Origin: Paenibacillaceae bacterium
GTDB taxonomy: Bacteria > Bacillota > Bacilli > Paenibacillales > Paenibacillaceae
NCBI GenBank assembly: GCA_004134985.1
Contig: REGQ01000015.1
Location: 62,001-126,000, forward strand
DNA length: 64,000 nucleotides
Reading direction: 5' to 3'
Notes under the pieces: generated by a model
What the model was told of the DNA's origin: nothing
The model's database searches: none
What the model saw: the letters and a program-made list of their open reading frames with translations, nothing else
Shown: piece after piece, positions 52,070 through 60,911 of the stretch
Numbering within the stretch: position 1 is the stretch's first letter
Layout: the number at the start of each line of letters is the position of its first letter
Position numbers and translations under genes: made by a program

Positions 52070-53043
52070 TGTCTGATCACAACCTGATTGTTATTCTTGT
52101 TACGTGCAAACCAGTGCTGCAAAATATAGTGGTGCACCGTCGCAAGCGGCTGCTGTATGAGAATGGACAGCACGACTGGCACGGCCGCTAGCGGACTGAA
52201 ATAGCCAAGCGCCAGCACAATGCCTAACGATATGTTGCGCATGCCGACAGCATAGGAAATCGTCGTCATCATTTCACGGTTGCGCAGCGGCAGCGCCCCC
52301 AGCACGCCGAACAAATAGCATAAAACAACCAGCACAACAACAAGCGGCACCAGACGCGCCATATCGCTTTTGAGTACGGCGACATGCGGTGCGATTGCCG
52401 AGGCGTTGAGCGCAACGACCGATACGAAGCAAAGTTTCGAAACCGGCGCAGCATATGGCTTGACCTTATCCTGGATCCGGCCACCGGTCAATTCATGAAG
52501 CAGCACGCCGACGATCGTAGGCAGCACGACAATGATGAACAGATCGGTCATAATCTTGGCTGTCTCAAGCTCCACTACCGTTCCAAACAGCAGATGCAGC
52601 CCAGCCGGGACGATGACGGGACTTAGCGCCGAATCGATAACGATTAGTGCCAGCATCAGCGGGACGCTGCCGCCGGAGAGACCTACCCAGATCACGGAGG
52701 AAATGCCAAGCGGAATCAGCGTAAACAAGACAAAGCCGACAACGTATGGCGAGTCGCTCCCGAACAAGGCTGAGCCAAGCGCCAGCGCAACCAGCGGCAA
52801 TATCAGATGAGCGATCGCAAGCGTCCATACGATGGCCAGCGGACGGCGCACAGCCTGATGCAGCTGTTGGATTCCACACCCAACAGCCATTGTGAGCGTC
52901 ACAAAGGCAAATAAATAAGGAACCGAATCAATAAAGCGGATCAATTGATCCGATAGCAGAAAACCAAACACCAGCGAGGCCGGGATAATGAGAAACATCC
53001 ACTGTTCAAACCGCCGGTTAAAAGCTAGACCAAAAGATTGCAT
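52066..53043 (-). CDS. Bile acid:sodium symporter (BASS) family transporter
   Basis: A 325-residue polytopic membrane protein with about nine or ten helices. The pattern TLTMAVGCGIQQL and the later ISYAVGMRNISLGIVLALGY match the two discontinuous-helix regions of the BASS/ACR3 superfamily. Substrates in the family range from bile acids to pantoate, pyruvate and arsenite; none can be assigned here. ATG at 53043 is chosen because an upstream extension to 53295 overlaps the divergent nucleotidase gene; its ribosome binding site (GGGGG) is modest. It overlaps phoR by 4 nt. Confidence 0.85.
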   Translation of the reverse strand: MQSFGLAFNRRFEQWMFLIIPASLVFGFLLSDQLIRFIDSVPYLFAFVTLTMAVGCGIQQLHQAVRRPLAIVWTLAIAHLILPLVALALGSALFGSDSPYVVGFVLFTLIPLGISSVIWVGLSGGSVPLMLALIVIDSALSPVIVPAGLHLLFGTVVELETAKIMTDLFIIVVLPTIVGVLLHELTGGRIQDKVKPYAAPVSKLCFVSVVALNASAIAPHVAVLKSDMARLVPLVVVLVVLCYLFGVLGALPLRNREMMTTISYAVGMRNISLGIVLALGYFSPLAAVPVVLSILIQQPLATVHHYILQHWFARNKNNNQVVIRQ

Positions 53044-53195
53044 GCTGCGTAACCCCCGCTTATTGTGGCTGACGAAAGCTGTCATTACTTGCCTTGGATG
53101 CTGCTCTGGCCGCTTCCTCGAATTAACTATATAATAGCATAGAACGTTCGCCTCGGCATACGGGCGGACAACATTCAAGACAGGAAGTGAACGTT

Positions 53196-53807
53196 GTGGA
53201 AAGTCATTTTGTTGCCTATATGTACCGTTTGCGCTACATTGAGCGTTGGAGTCTGATGCGCAACACAACACGAGAATCCGTCGCCGAGCATTCATACCAT
53301 GTCGCCCTGCTTGTCCATATGCTGTGCGAAATCGGCAATCATTTGTTCAATCGCAATCTTAACGCCGACCGCGCAGCCGCAATGGCGCTGTTTCACGATG
53401 CGACCGAGGTGTTCACAGGAGATATCCCTACGCCGGTCAAGCATCACAACCCCAAGATGCTCGCAAGCTTTCGGGAAATCGAAGGAATGGCCGCAGAACG
53501 GCTGCTCGGAATGGTGCCCGAGCCGTTGAAAGCGACCTACGCTCCGCTGCTCCAGGGCGGCGCAGGCGCACATGCAACTGCAGATCCCATCGATAAGGAA
53601 CTGCTGCGCTATCTAAAAGCCGCTGATCTGCTTGATGCCTATCTGAAATGTGTAACCGAGCTTTCCGCAGGCAACAAGGAGTTTGCGGTTGCCAAAGGCC
53701 AGACCGAACAGAAACTTGCAAGCTTGCAAATGGCTGAGGTGCAATGGTTTATGACCCGCCTCGCGCCCAGCTTCGGCAAAACGCTGGACGAGCTGTCCGA
53801 ACCGTAA
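53196..53807 (+). CDS. HD-domain 5'-deoxynucleotidase, YfbR-like
   Basis: A 203-residue HD-domain phosphohydrolase expected to dephosphorylate deoxynucleoside monophosphates. It begins MESHFVAYMYRLRYIERW, like YfbR, and has the metal-binding His in VAEHSYHVA, the HD pair in ALFHDATEVFTGDIPTPVK and a late Asp in KAADLLDAY. The start is GTG at 53196 with AGGAAG about 8 nt upstream, preferred to the GTG at 53187. It stands alone, divergent from the BASS transporter. Confidence 0.92.
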   Translation: MESHFVAYMYRLRYIERWSLMRNTTRESVAEHSYHVALLVHMLCEIGNHLFNRNLNADRAAAMALFHDATEVFTGDIPTPVKHHNPKMLASFREIEGMAAERLLGMVPEPLKATYAPLLQGGAGAHATADPIDKELLRYLKAADLLDAYLKCVTELSAGNKEFAVAKGQTEQKLASLQMAEVQWFMTRLAPSFGKTLDELSEP

Positions 53808-53912
53808 GCGGAGGTGCCGTCTTATCCCGATCGCACCCCCTCCCTTTACTTCAAGGACGATTCGCGGGTCAGCAACCCGCCCGCGAACCGCCGTTTGCCT
53901 GCTTGCGCTGCT

Positions 53913-54176
53913 TCATTCGCGGCTTTTCTGGCGTCCATCCTCTTCAGACCAGCGCAGCTTCAATACGGATTCGCGAACTGCGCGGTACAATTCCTGCCAC
54001 TGTGGATCGGCCTGCTTCGGCAGCCCGTGAAGCGGCTGTTCACGCTTCGCCGCAAATGCCGCCTCTTCGCTCCCTTGTTCATTATCCACTTGTTCCCTAT
54101 CATGGACACGCTCGATGGCATTCAATGTTTCCTTGCCATCGCGTACTGTCTTGCCCCAATCTTCCTGCTCCGGCAT
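53913..54176 (-). CDS. Small charged protein after the helicase gene
   Basis: An 87-residue highly charged protein (MPEQEDWGKTVRDGKETLN start) without Cys, signal peptide or membrane segment; probably helical. AAGGGGG lies 9 nt before the ATG at 54176 and the gene follows the SNF2 helicase stop by 30 nt, so it is likely the last gene of that operon. I do not recognise a family. A chance open frame is possible, but the ribosome binding site and context argue for a gene. Confidence 0.6.
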   Translation of the reverse strand: MPEQEDWGKTVRDGKETLNAIERVHDREQVDNEQGSEEAAFAAKREQPLHGLPKQADPQWQELYRAVRESVLKLRWSEEDGRQKSRE

Positions 54177-54206
54177 TGCCGTATGCCCCCTTCCGGGCGT
54201 TATCGC

Positions 54207-57125
54207 TTATTCGTCCCCTTGCAGCCAAGTTTTGCGCAAGGTGAACAACTCCGCCAGCTCATCTCCGGACAACTCGGTAATCCAACTCTCTGATTGCCCG
54301 ACAACCTGGTCGTTCAATGACTGTTTGCGGTCAATCATCTCATCGATTTTTTCTTCCAATGTGCCGAGCGTAACAAATTTATAGACCTGCACATTTTTCG
54401 TCTGGCCAATTCGAAACGAGCGGTCTGTCGCCTGATTTTCCACTGCGGGATTCCACCAGCGGTCGAAATGAATAACGTGGTTCGCTGCTGTCAGATTAAG
54501 CCCTGTTCCTCCTGCTTTCAAGGAAAGCACGAATGCACAGCGCTCCAGTCCCTGATCCTGGAACTCTTCGATCATGTTATCTCGTCCCGCTTTATCGACG
54601 CCGCCATGCAAATAGGGTACCGTCATCCCGAGTTTTTCCTGAATCATGCGCTGAATAACGCGTCCCATTCCAACAAACTGGGTGAAGATAAGGCAGCGCT
54701 CCCCTTCCGCTGCAATTTCCTCCACCATTTCCATCAAGCGGACGAGTTTATTGGAGCGGGCAAGCTGCCACTCCTGCTGATTGCGTTCCTGCGCACCAAG
54801 CAGCAGAGCCGGATGGTTGCAGAGCTGCTTGAGCTTCGTTAAAGAAGCCAGGATAAGGCCGCGGCGCTGCATTGGCGAGAGCGTATCGAGCTGCTCCAGC
54901 AAACCGCTCACAATGTTTTCATAAAGCCCTCCCTGCTCGGCTGTCAAGGAGATATAGGTTTTCAGTTCGTTTTTTTCCGGCAGCGAGAGCTGGATGTCCG
55001 GATCTTTCTTTAGTCTGCGCAGCATGAACGGTTTTACAACACGCTGCAGTTGTCTGATCAACGCTTCATCACGTGTTTTTTCAATCGGCTGCACAACTTC
55101 GCGTCTGAACTGCAGCAGTGTTCCCAAATAACCCGGATTTAAAAAATCGTAAATCGACCATAGCTCTGTCATCCGGTTTTCCATCGGCGTCCCCGTCAGC
55201 GCGATTCGGTGAAACGACGGGATATTGCGAATTGCCGCCGATTGTTTGGTATACACGTTTTTAATGTTTTGCGCTTCATCAAGACATAGACAGTTCCATT
55301 CCACCGTGCACAAGTCATCTTCATCAAGCGCTGCCAGCGGATAGGAGGTAATCACAAGGTCAATGCCATGCAGTGAATCTGCAAAGCTGTCGCCCTTTGA
55401 TCTGCGCGGCCCATAGTGCAGCGCAACCCGCAAGGAAGGCGCGAACCGGTTCAGCTCCTTCTCCCAGTTGCCGAGCACCGAAGTCGGGCAGATCAGCAGG
55501 GATGGGCGCTGTTCGTAGCCGTCGGAACCTGTCGCAGCTTGCAGTGCTTTAATGTGGAGCAGATACGCGGTGAACTGAATTGTTTTGCCAAGCCCCATAT
55601 CGTCCGCCAGACAGCCGCCAAGACCAAAACGGCGTAAAAATACAAGCCATGAAACACCTTGCAACTGGTAAGGACGCAATTCGCCAATAAAGTCAGCCGG
55701 CTTCCCCACCATGGGCAGCCGCGAGATCGACTCCAGTTGTTCCAGCCAGTTTTGCAGATGATCATTCAACTCAATCTCTGTCCCAAGCGAGTGCTCCTCA
55801 GCCTCATCCATCTCGCTGGCTGGCTGTTCGCCGCGCAGCACCATCGCAAGGATATCCCGAAAGGACATGCCGCGCTGCTTCTTTCGCGCGCCAATAAAAC
55901 TTTTCAATTCCTGAAGATCAGCCGGATCGAGATGAATCCATTCCTCATTCATTCGAATAAGACGTTTGTTCTCGGCCGCAATCCGGCTGAACTCCTCTTC
56001 TGTCAAATCAAGATTTCCAATGGCTAATTTCCAGTCAAAGTTGACAATTTGATCAAGTCCGAACATCGGCTCCGCGGCCGAACCGACAGAGGATTTCACT
56101 TTTGCTTTCCATCTTACTTTACGTCGGCGAACCGCTTCCCACCAGCCAGGCAGCAGCACTGAACAGCCGGACTGTAACAGACGAATGCTATCCTGTTCAA
56201 GAAATGCCCAAGCTTCTTCTTCGCTAAGGTCCATTCTGAGCCTGCCTCCGTCATCCGGGTCTCCCCGTTCCGGAAACACTTGCAGCCACTTTCGCTGTTC
56301 CTTCGCAATTCGTTCATCAAGCGTTTGACGCCAAAGTTCCGGCACAATCTCGCTTTCATCGTCCGCTTCATAACCTGATGTCGCATAACGGATTCCGATT
56401 CGCCCCGCAGGCTGCTCCCGATCCTGAATAACGATGCGCAGCCGCCAGCCTTCTTGTTCCCCCTTCATCGGTTCAACAAGCTGCAGCAGCACACGGTATG
56501 GCGTATTATCCTGCTTCCATCCAATTGAAATCAGCCAATCCTCTTCATCTTCTGTTCCAATCGGACCTGCTTTCATACTATGGCTGCTCCATAACTTCTC
56601 AAACGCCTCGAACGATCCGTCGCCCATTGCAATCGCATCGCTCACAGCCATGCTCAGCCAATCATTCCTTATCGCATCGGTAAGCTGAACTGCAGCCACA
56701 CCCGGCTCGCCAGTGCTGCGGGCTTCTTCCGGATCAATGAGACGTTTCCATTGGCCGCCGCCCCCGCTGCGCCAACCGGACAGATCAGGCACGAAACGCC
56801 CCTCGATCATCGCTTCCCGTATAAGCCCTGCTTCTGCCATGTAGGCTTGCATTCTCACCGACCATTCGATCTGAATGAACGATACCGGCTTTGGCTTTGA
56901 GAGATAGTCCATAGCATGCAGCGCGCCAACTAACAATCCCGGTCGTCCGTCAACTGTCTTGTCCGTAACTTCTGTTCCGAACCACGAGCCTTCATGCCAT
57001 GCAAACAGCATGTTTTTCAGCCGCTGCCACGTCCCGTTCCAGCCAACTGCACTTATCCATAGTCCTTCACCTTCAAGCCAGTGCCCGTCGATCAGCCATG
57101 TTAAATTGCTTTTTGCTCCGGTCAT
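54207..57125 (-). CDS. SNF2-family DEAD/DEAH helicase-like ATPase
   Basis: A 972-residue bacterial SNF2 protein that would translocate on double-stranded DNA and displace bound proteins. The N-terminal half (about 1-480) is the bacterial SNF2 N-domain. The ATPase core has GCLADDMGLGKTIQF (motif I, about 510), LCLDEAQNIKN (II), LTGTPMENRM (III), and the helicase C lobe with SLKAGGTGLNLT and NQATDRSFRIGQ. The ATG at 57125 overlaps the upstream stop as ATGA; 57146 is an alternative. It forms an operon with the 403-residue gene upstream and perhaps the 87-residue gene downstream, like ywqA-ywqB in Bacillus subtilis. Confidence 0.93.
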   Translation of the reverse strand: MTGAKSNLTWLIDGHWLEGEGLWISAVGWNGTWQRLKNMLFAWHEGSWFGTEVTDKTVDGRPGLLVGALHAMDYLSKPKPVSFIQIEWSVRMQAYMAEAGLIREAMIEGRFVPDLSGWRSGGGGQWKRLIDPEEARSTGEPGVAAVQLTDAIRNDWLSMAVSDAIAMGDGSFEAFEKLWSSHSMKAGPIGTEDEEDWLISIGWKQDNTPYRVLLQLVEPMKGEQEGWRLRIVIQDREQPAGRIGIRYATSGYEADDESEIVPELWRQTLDERIAKEQRKWLQVFPERGDPDDGGRLRMDLSEEEAWAFLEQDSIRLLQSGCSVLLPGWWEAVRRRKVRWKAKVKSSVGSAAEPMFGLDQIVNFDWKLAIGNLDLTEEEFSRIAAENKRLIRMNEEWIHLDPADLQELKSFIGARKKQRGMSFRDILAMVLRGEQPASEMDEAEEHSLGTEIELNDHLQNWLEQLESISRLPMVGKPADFIGELRPYQLQGVSWLVFLRRFGLGGCLADDMGLGKTIQFTAYLLHIKALQAATGSDGYEQRPSLLICPTSVLGNWEKELNRFAPSLRVALHYGPRRSKGDSFADSLHGIDLVITSYPLAALDEDDLCTVEWNCLCLDEAQNIKNVYTKQSAAIRNIPSFHRIALTGTPMENRMTELWSIYDFLNPGYLGTLLQFRREVVQPIEKTRDEALIRQLQRVVKPFMLRRLKKDPDIQLSLPEKNELKTYISLTAEQGGLYENIVSGLLEQLDTLSPMQRRGLILASLTKLKQLCNHPALLLGAQERNQQEWQLARSNKLVRLMEMVEEIAAEGERCLIFTQFVGMGRVIQRMIQEKLGMTVPYLHGGVDKAGRDNMIEEFQDQGLERCAFVLSLKAGGTGLNLTAANHVIHFDRWWNPAVENQATDRSFRIGQTKNVQVYKFVTLGTLEEKIDEMIDRKQSLNDQVVGQSESWITELSGDELAELFTLRKTWLQGDE

Positions 57126-58333
57126 TTCACATAATTCCCTTTCCATAGCTCTTCCTGAAGCGCACGCAGACGTTGATGCTTTTGGGCAAATTGCTTAATA
57201 TAGCTTCCCCATTGCGCTGCAAGTTTTTCCGCTTCGTACAGTTTTTCCAACTTTTTCAACAGTTTGACAGCCAAGCGATATCCTTGGCGATTGCGAGCCA
57301 GAATCGCATCATCAACGGCCTGATGGTAGATCGGGATCAAGACGCGCGGCGCGGCTTTGCCTGCTTCACGCAAATCCTGAATCGTGAGCGTTTCAATTCG
57401 CACACCCAAATAAAGCAGCAAGTCTGCCCAGCGCACATAATGGCCTGCGGCAAGCCAATGGCTTGCCAATTCTTCATAGGAATGAGGAAGGAATGCGATC
57501 ATCCGCTCTCCCCAATCTTCATCCGAGTGCAAATCCGCCTTTCGGCATAAGGTAAGAAACGGCCTCAGAATAACGCTGTTGCGGCACTCGGCCAGTTCAT
57601 TCTGCAAATAATTCATCCATGCCCGAAAAGGCTGCCATCGGCGCTGTTCCAGGCTTCGTTCGGCAAAACTGTAAGCGAGCCATGACACGCTGTCATAATT
57701 GGCCGCAGCAAGCCGTTCAACCGCTGACTCTTCATTCATCGCCACGACATCAAGATTGGCCAACGCCCCCTGAACAAACGAATAGGCGCGGTTATCCGCA
57801 GTCAGCGACTCCAGCATTGCTGATAGCTTGATTCGCTCCACTGCCAATTGGTCCTTATTGTCCAGCAATGTTCCCCAGATTGCATGGTACAGGCGATCCC
57901 AGCCCAGCAAGGAAGGCTGAGCGTCGCCTGCCCGCTCCCGAAGCAGCTTGACAAGGGACTGCATCCACTCCTGTTCAAGAGCAGACCATGATCCTGTCTT
58001 GATACCGGCAGCCAATTCAAGGAAATGGGAAATCCACGGCTCCGTCATTCGTGAAAACGACATTTCATAGTAATAGCGGTTATAGGCATCGGTTGCCGCG
58101 AAGGCTGTTTCAACCTGGTCAAACACAAAAGTAACTGCATGAAGCCAATGAAGCCGCTGAAGAGGCTTCGGCCAGAGCTTCGCCGTCCCCTTCATTTCCA
58201 GCAGTACCGCCTGAAGAGGGTGAATGGATTGCCTGCACTGCTGCCATGACAGTCCATACTTCGCGTCAAACCAGGTTAGCCACTCCTGCGGTCCGCTATA
58301 TTCATCTGGTCTTCCATCATAATTACTTTCCAT
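57122..58333 (-). CDS. SNF2-partner protein lacking a SWIM zinc finger
   Basis: A 403-residue helical protein, Trp- and Leu-rich, with no membrane segments. Its position immediately before the SNF2 gene with a 4-nt overlap is where SWIM zinc-finger proteins (YwqB type) stand in related bacteria, but no CxC...CxH motif is present; it starts directly with PQEWLTWFDAKYGL. It therefore looks like only the helical C-terminal part of such a protein. ATG at 58333 has AGAAGGG 8 nt upstream, so the short form appears to be genuinely expressed. I infer a partner role for the helicase. Confidence 0.7.
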   Translation of the reverse strand: MESNYDGRPDEYSGPQEWLTWFDAKYGLSWQQCRQSIHPLQAVLLEMKGTAKLWPKPLQRLHWLHAVTFVFDQVETAFAATDAYNRYYYEMSFSRMTEPWISHFLELAAGIKTGSWSALEQEWMQSLVKLLRERAGDAQPSLLGWDRLYHAIWGTLLDNKDQLAVERIKLSAMLESLTADNRAYSFVQGALANLDVVAMNEESAVERLAAANYDSVSWLAYSFAERSLEQRRWQPFRAWMNYLQNELAECRNSVILRPFLTLCRKADLHSDEDWGERMIAFLPHSYEELASHWLAAGHYVRWADLLLYLGVRIETLTIQDLREAGKAAPRVLIPIYHQAVDDAILARNRQGYRLAVKLLKKLEKLYEAEKLAAQWGSYIKQFAQKHQRLRALQEELWKGNYVK

Positions 58334-58363
58334 ATCTATGCCCTTCTGACTGCCTTTCGGCCA

Positions 58364-60109
58364 TTAATGCGGTATAATAATTTCTATTGTTAACTGGTTT
58401 GGCGTTTCCAAGTCAATTCGCACTGTTCCTTTGTACTGTTCTATAATGTTGGTTACGATTGACAGCCCCAGACCTTCATGTCCTTTGCCCTTGTTCGAGT
58501 AGCCAGGCTCAAAGATCGGCCTGTTCCGAAGTTCCTGCACTTGCTCGCAATAATTGGCAATGGTAAACCGCAATTGATTGGCCTCCGCCGTTCCGCTGAG
58601 CTGAATCCAGCGCTGCTCTTCCGGGTATTTCATCACTTCTTCAAATGCATTGTCAACCAAATTGCCAAGCAGGCGCGTAAGATCAAGTGTTTTCATCCCC
58701 AGTTCAAGTTTCCTCATTCCGGCAAACTCGCATTCAAAACAGATTCGCATGCTTTCCGCCTGCGAGAGTTTGGAGCGGATCAGCGCGGCAATCGCCGGAT
58801 TGCCGATATTGATAATATCACTTACAACTCTGATCTCACCTGTCAAATCCTTTGTATATTTTTTCAACTCCTCAACCTTGTTCAGCGCCGCCAGCGAATG
58901 AATGGTCTGCACATGATTAACAAAATCATGCCGCTGCGCTTGGATGGAGTGGAAGAGCTGGCTAATTTCATCTGAATAGGTTACCTGGGCTTCACGCACA
59001 ACCTTGTCTCGGGACCGTCGGTAATATCCCCAGAAAATCATCAGGACGATAATGCTGAACAACGAAGTCGTCGCTATAATGACACCAAGATTCACAAATT
59101 GACTGTCCAGCGTATTTTGAACCAGTTGATAGTCTGAAACAACAGCAAGCAAATAATAATCAAGCGGGATTCCCTGATCATCCACCATGCTTGCAACGCC
59201 TTCGATCGGAACAGGAATAAAATTTTTGAGCACATGCTTGCCGTTAATATGGGTATTCAATGTAACCGTAGATTGCGTTTCGACGGCCTGCCGCACACTT
59301 TCATAGTCTCCGGGATCACTGAAATCATAGCTGCCATAAATGATTGGCTTTTGAGTGATATGCATTAATTCCTCACCTTGCATTGTCAAGGTGGTTAACG
59401 GTTCCATCGGGAAAGTGACCGGATTAATGACCGTAATTTCCAGAATGGATGGATTTCCCTTTACCGTATCATCGATCTGCTTGTCAACCCCTGTCAGCCA
59501 TTCGTATTCGGCTTGCATTTCGTAGCTGACATAGGGATCAATAATATAATTTGTCGTTCCATCGTAATAGTAGCCCCACTTTCTCACTTTGCTCGTATCG
59601 GAAGTGGCCACTTCGAACGGACCGGTCCAAAAGTTTTGCAGTGATTGTCCCCAGGCGATATTTACATTATAATTGGTAAACAACTCATTAAATGCCTGAT
59701 ACCACGGCTTCCATGAACGGGTTCCAATTCCGATCTGCTGCGGATCGGACGACTTGTAGAGAACGATGTCGTCATCCGTCTTCTTGAGCAAGGTAATATG
59801 CTGAACATTCAGCCGTTTGCTCAACTCCACCAACTGCGCATTTTCAACTTTCTCTATATCAGGGTCGAGCGCATATTGTACGGCAATTGCCGCCGTCCGC
59901 AGCCGATGGCCGATTTGCTCCTGATATTTCTCTGATCCCAGTCTGGATTGTTCAATCGAGATTTCGATCTGCTTGGCAATCGACTCCATTTCGTGGCTTA
60001 AGCTTTCTTCAAGCGATTGTTTGGTAACAAAGTAGTACACCGTATTATTAATGCCAAGCACCGCAACAATTAACACGATTGTTACGATCCAAGCATTGCG
60101 TCGCATCAT
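58364..60109 (-). CDS. Orphan sensor histidine kinase (SpoOB/DcuS-like)
   Basis: A 581-residue membrane kinase. Helix 1 lies near residues 9-29, a long extracytoplasmic double-Cache-like domain spans about 30-340, and helix 2 about 343-366. The phosphorylation region QAQRHDFVNHVQTIHSL is of the SpoOB_a/DcuS/NatK type. The ATPase domain has LLGNLVDNAFEE and HEGLGLSIVTNIIE. No response regulator gene is adjacent, so its partner is elsewhere. It lies 23 nt after a TPR gene in the same direction and may be co-transcribed with it. Confidence 0.9.
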   Translation of the reverse strand: MMRRNAWIVTIVLIVAVLGINNTVYYFVTKQSLEESLSHEMESIAKQIEISIEQSRLGSEKYQEQIGHRLRTAAIAVQYALDPDIEKVENAQLVELSKRLNVQHITLLKKTDDDIVLYKSSDPQQIGIGTRSWKPWYQAFNELFTNYNVNIAWGQSLQNFWTGPFEVATSDTSKVRKWGYYYDGTTNYIIDPYVSYEMQAEYEWLTGVDKQIDDTVKGNPSILEITVINPVTFPMEPLTTLTMQGEELMHITQKPIIYGSYDFSDPGDYESVRQAVETQSTVTLNTHINGKHVLKNFIPVPIEGVASMVDDQGIPLDYYLLAVVSDYQLVQNTLDSQFVNLGVIIATTSLFSIIVLMIFWGYYRRSRDKVVREAQVTYSDEISQLFHSIQAQRHDFVNHVQTIHSLAALNKVEELKKYTKDLTGEIRVVSDIINIGNPAIAALIRSKLSQAESMRICFECEFAGMRKLELGMKTLDLTRLLGNLVDNAFEEVMKYPEEQRWIQLSGTAEANQLRFTIANYCEQVQELRNRPIFEPGYSNKGKGHEGLGLSIVTNIIEQYKGTVRIDLETPNQLTIEIIIPH

Positions 60110-60132
60110 TCGCTACAACCCCTGATTATTTT

Positions 60133-60810
60133 TTAAACTTGATTGCGTTTCTTCAGCCTACTGCGCAGCGCCCATCCGCGTTCCTGCCTCTTTTTGTACT
60201 TCGGAAGCGTCTGATACACCTGCCAGGACTCCGCGTAGGCGCGATTGGCTTCCGACAGATTGCCAAGCTGTGCATACAGATTGCCAAGCCGGTAATAGGC
60301 TTCACAGGAAGAGGATTGAATCGTGCGAAACTGCTCAAGATAAGCGATTGCCTTATCAGGGGACGTCTTGAAATGAACAGCGGCCAAGCGCAAGTAAGGT
60401 TCGCCATACTTCACTCTCGGATTCAGCTCAAGTGCCTTCAAGATATACGCCTCGCCCTCCGTCTCACTGCCAGTGTGCAAATAGGCGACACCCAAATCAT
60501 TCCAGTACTCTGCTGAATGAGCCAATTTATCTCCAATTGACTCCAGCCGCTTGCGTGCTTCGGCATAGCTTTTCTTCTCCAACAGCAACCGGGCAATGTC
60601 TTGCTTCGCCGTTACATCATTGGGGTTGAGCAGCAATTGCTGCCGCAGCTTCGCGATCTGGCTTCTTCTGCGCAGCGGCTTGACGAAGCTTGGAGACAGT
60701 CCGATAAATCGACGGTCAATGAAATAGACGATGATCAGCAGTACAATGATTGCAATAAACGGATAGCCGAAAATCCACATTAAGAGCGGAAACAGAATAA
60801 ATTTTCCCAT
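60133..60810 (-). CDS. Membrane-anchored TPR protein
   Basis: A 225-residue protein with one or two N-terminal hydrophobic segments (about 3-30), a basic stretch, and about three or four tetratricopeptide repeats (about 45-205), for example YWNDLGVAYLHTGSETEGEAY and AYYRLGNLYAQLGNLSEANRAY, then a very basic tail. ATG at 60810 follows GGAGGAG; the TTG at 60822 lies inside the ribosome binding site. It would present a protein-binding scaffold at the cytoplasmic membrane. The neighbour is the orphan kinase. Confidence 0.88.
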   Translation of the reverse strand: MGKFILFPLLMWIFGYPFIAIIVLLIIVYFIDRRFIGLSPSFVKPLRRRSQIAKLRQQLLLNPNDVTAKQDIARLLLEKKSYAEARKRLESIGDKLAHSAEYWNDLGVAYLHTGSETEGEAYILKALELNPRVKYGEPYLRLAAVHFKTSPDKAIAYLEQFRTIQSSSCEAYYRLGNLYAQLGNLSEANRAYAESWQVYQTLPKYKKRQERGWALRSRLKKRNQV

Positions 60811-60911
60811 ATTCTCCTCCAATAATTGTCCTTCTCACATCATATCATATGCATAAACACCTGTCTTCCATGTGTTCGCTTCCGTTAACTAAACGAAATC
60901 GAGGTGCAGCA

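Noticed and set aside
53044-53295. 84-residue N-terminal extension of the BASS transporter
   Set aside because: It overlaps the start of the divergent YfbR-like gene and is hydrophilic, unlike family N-termini.
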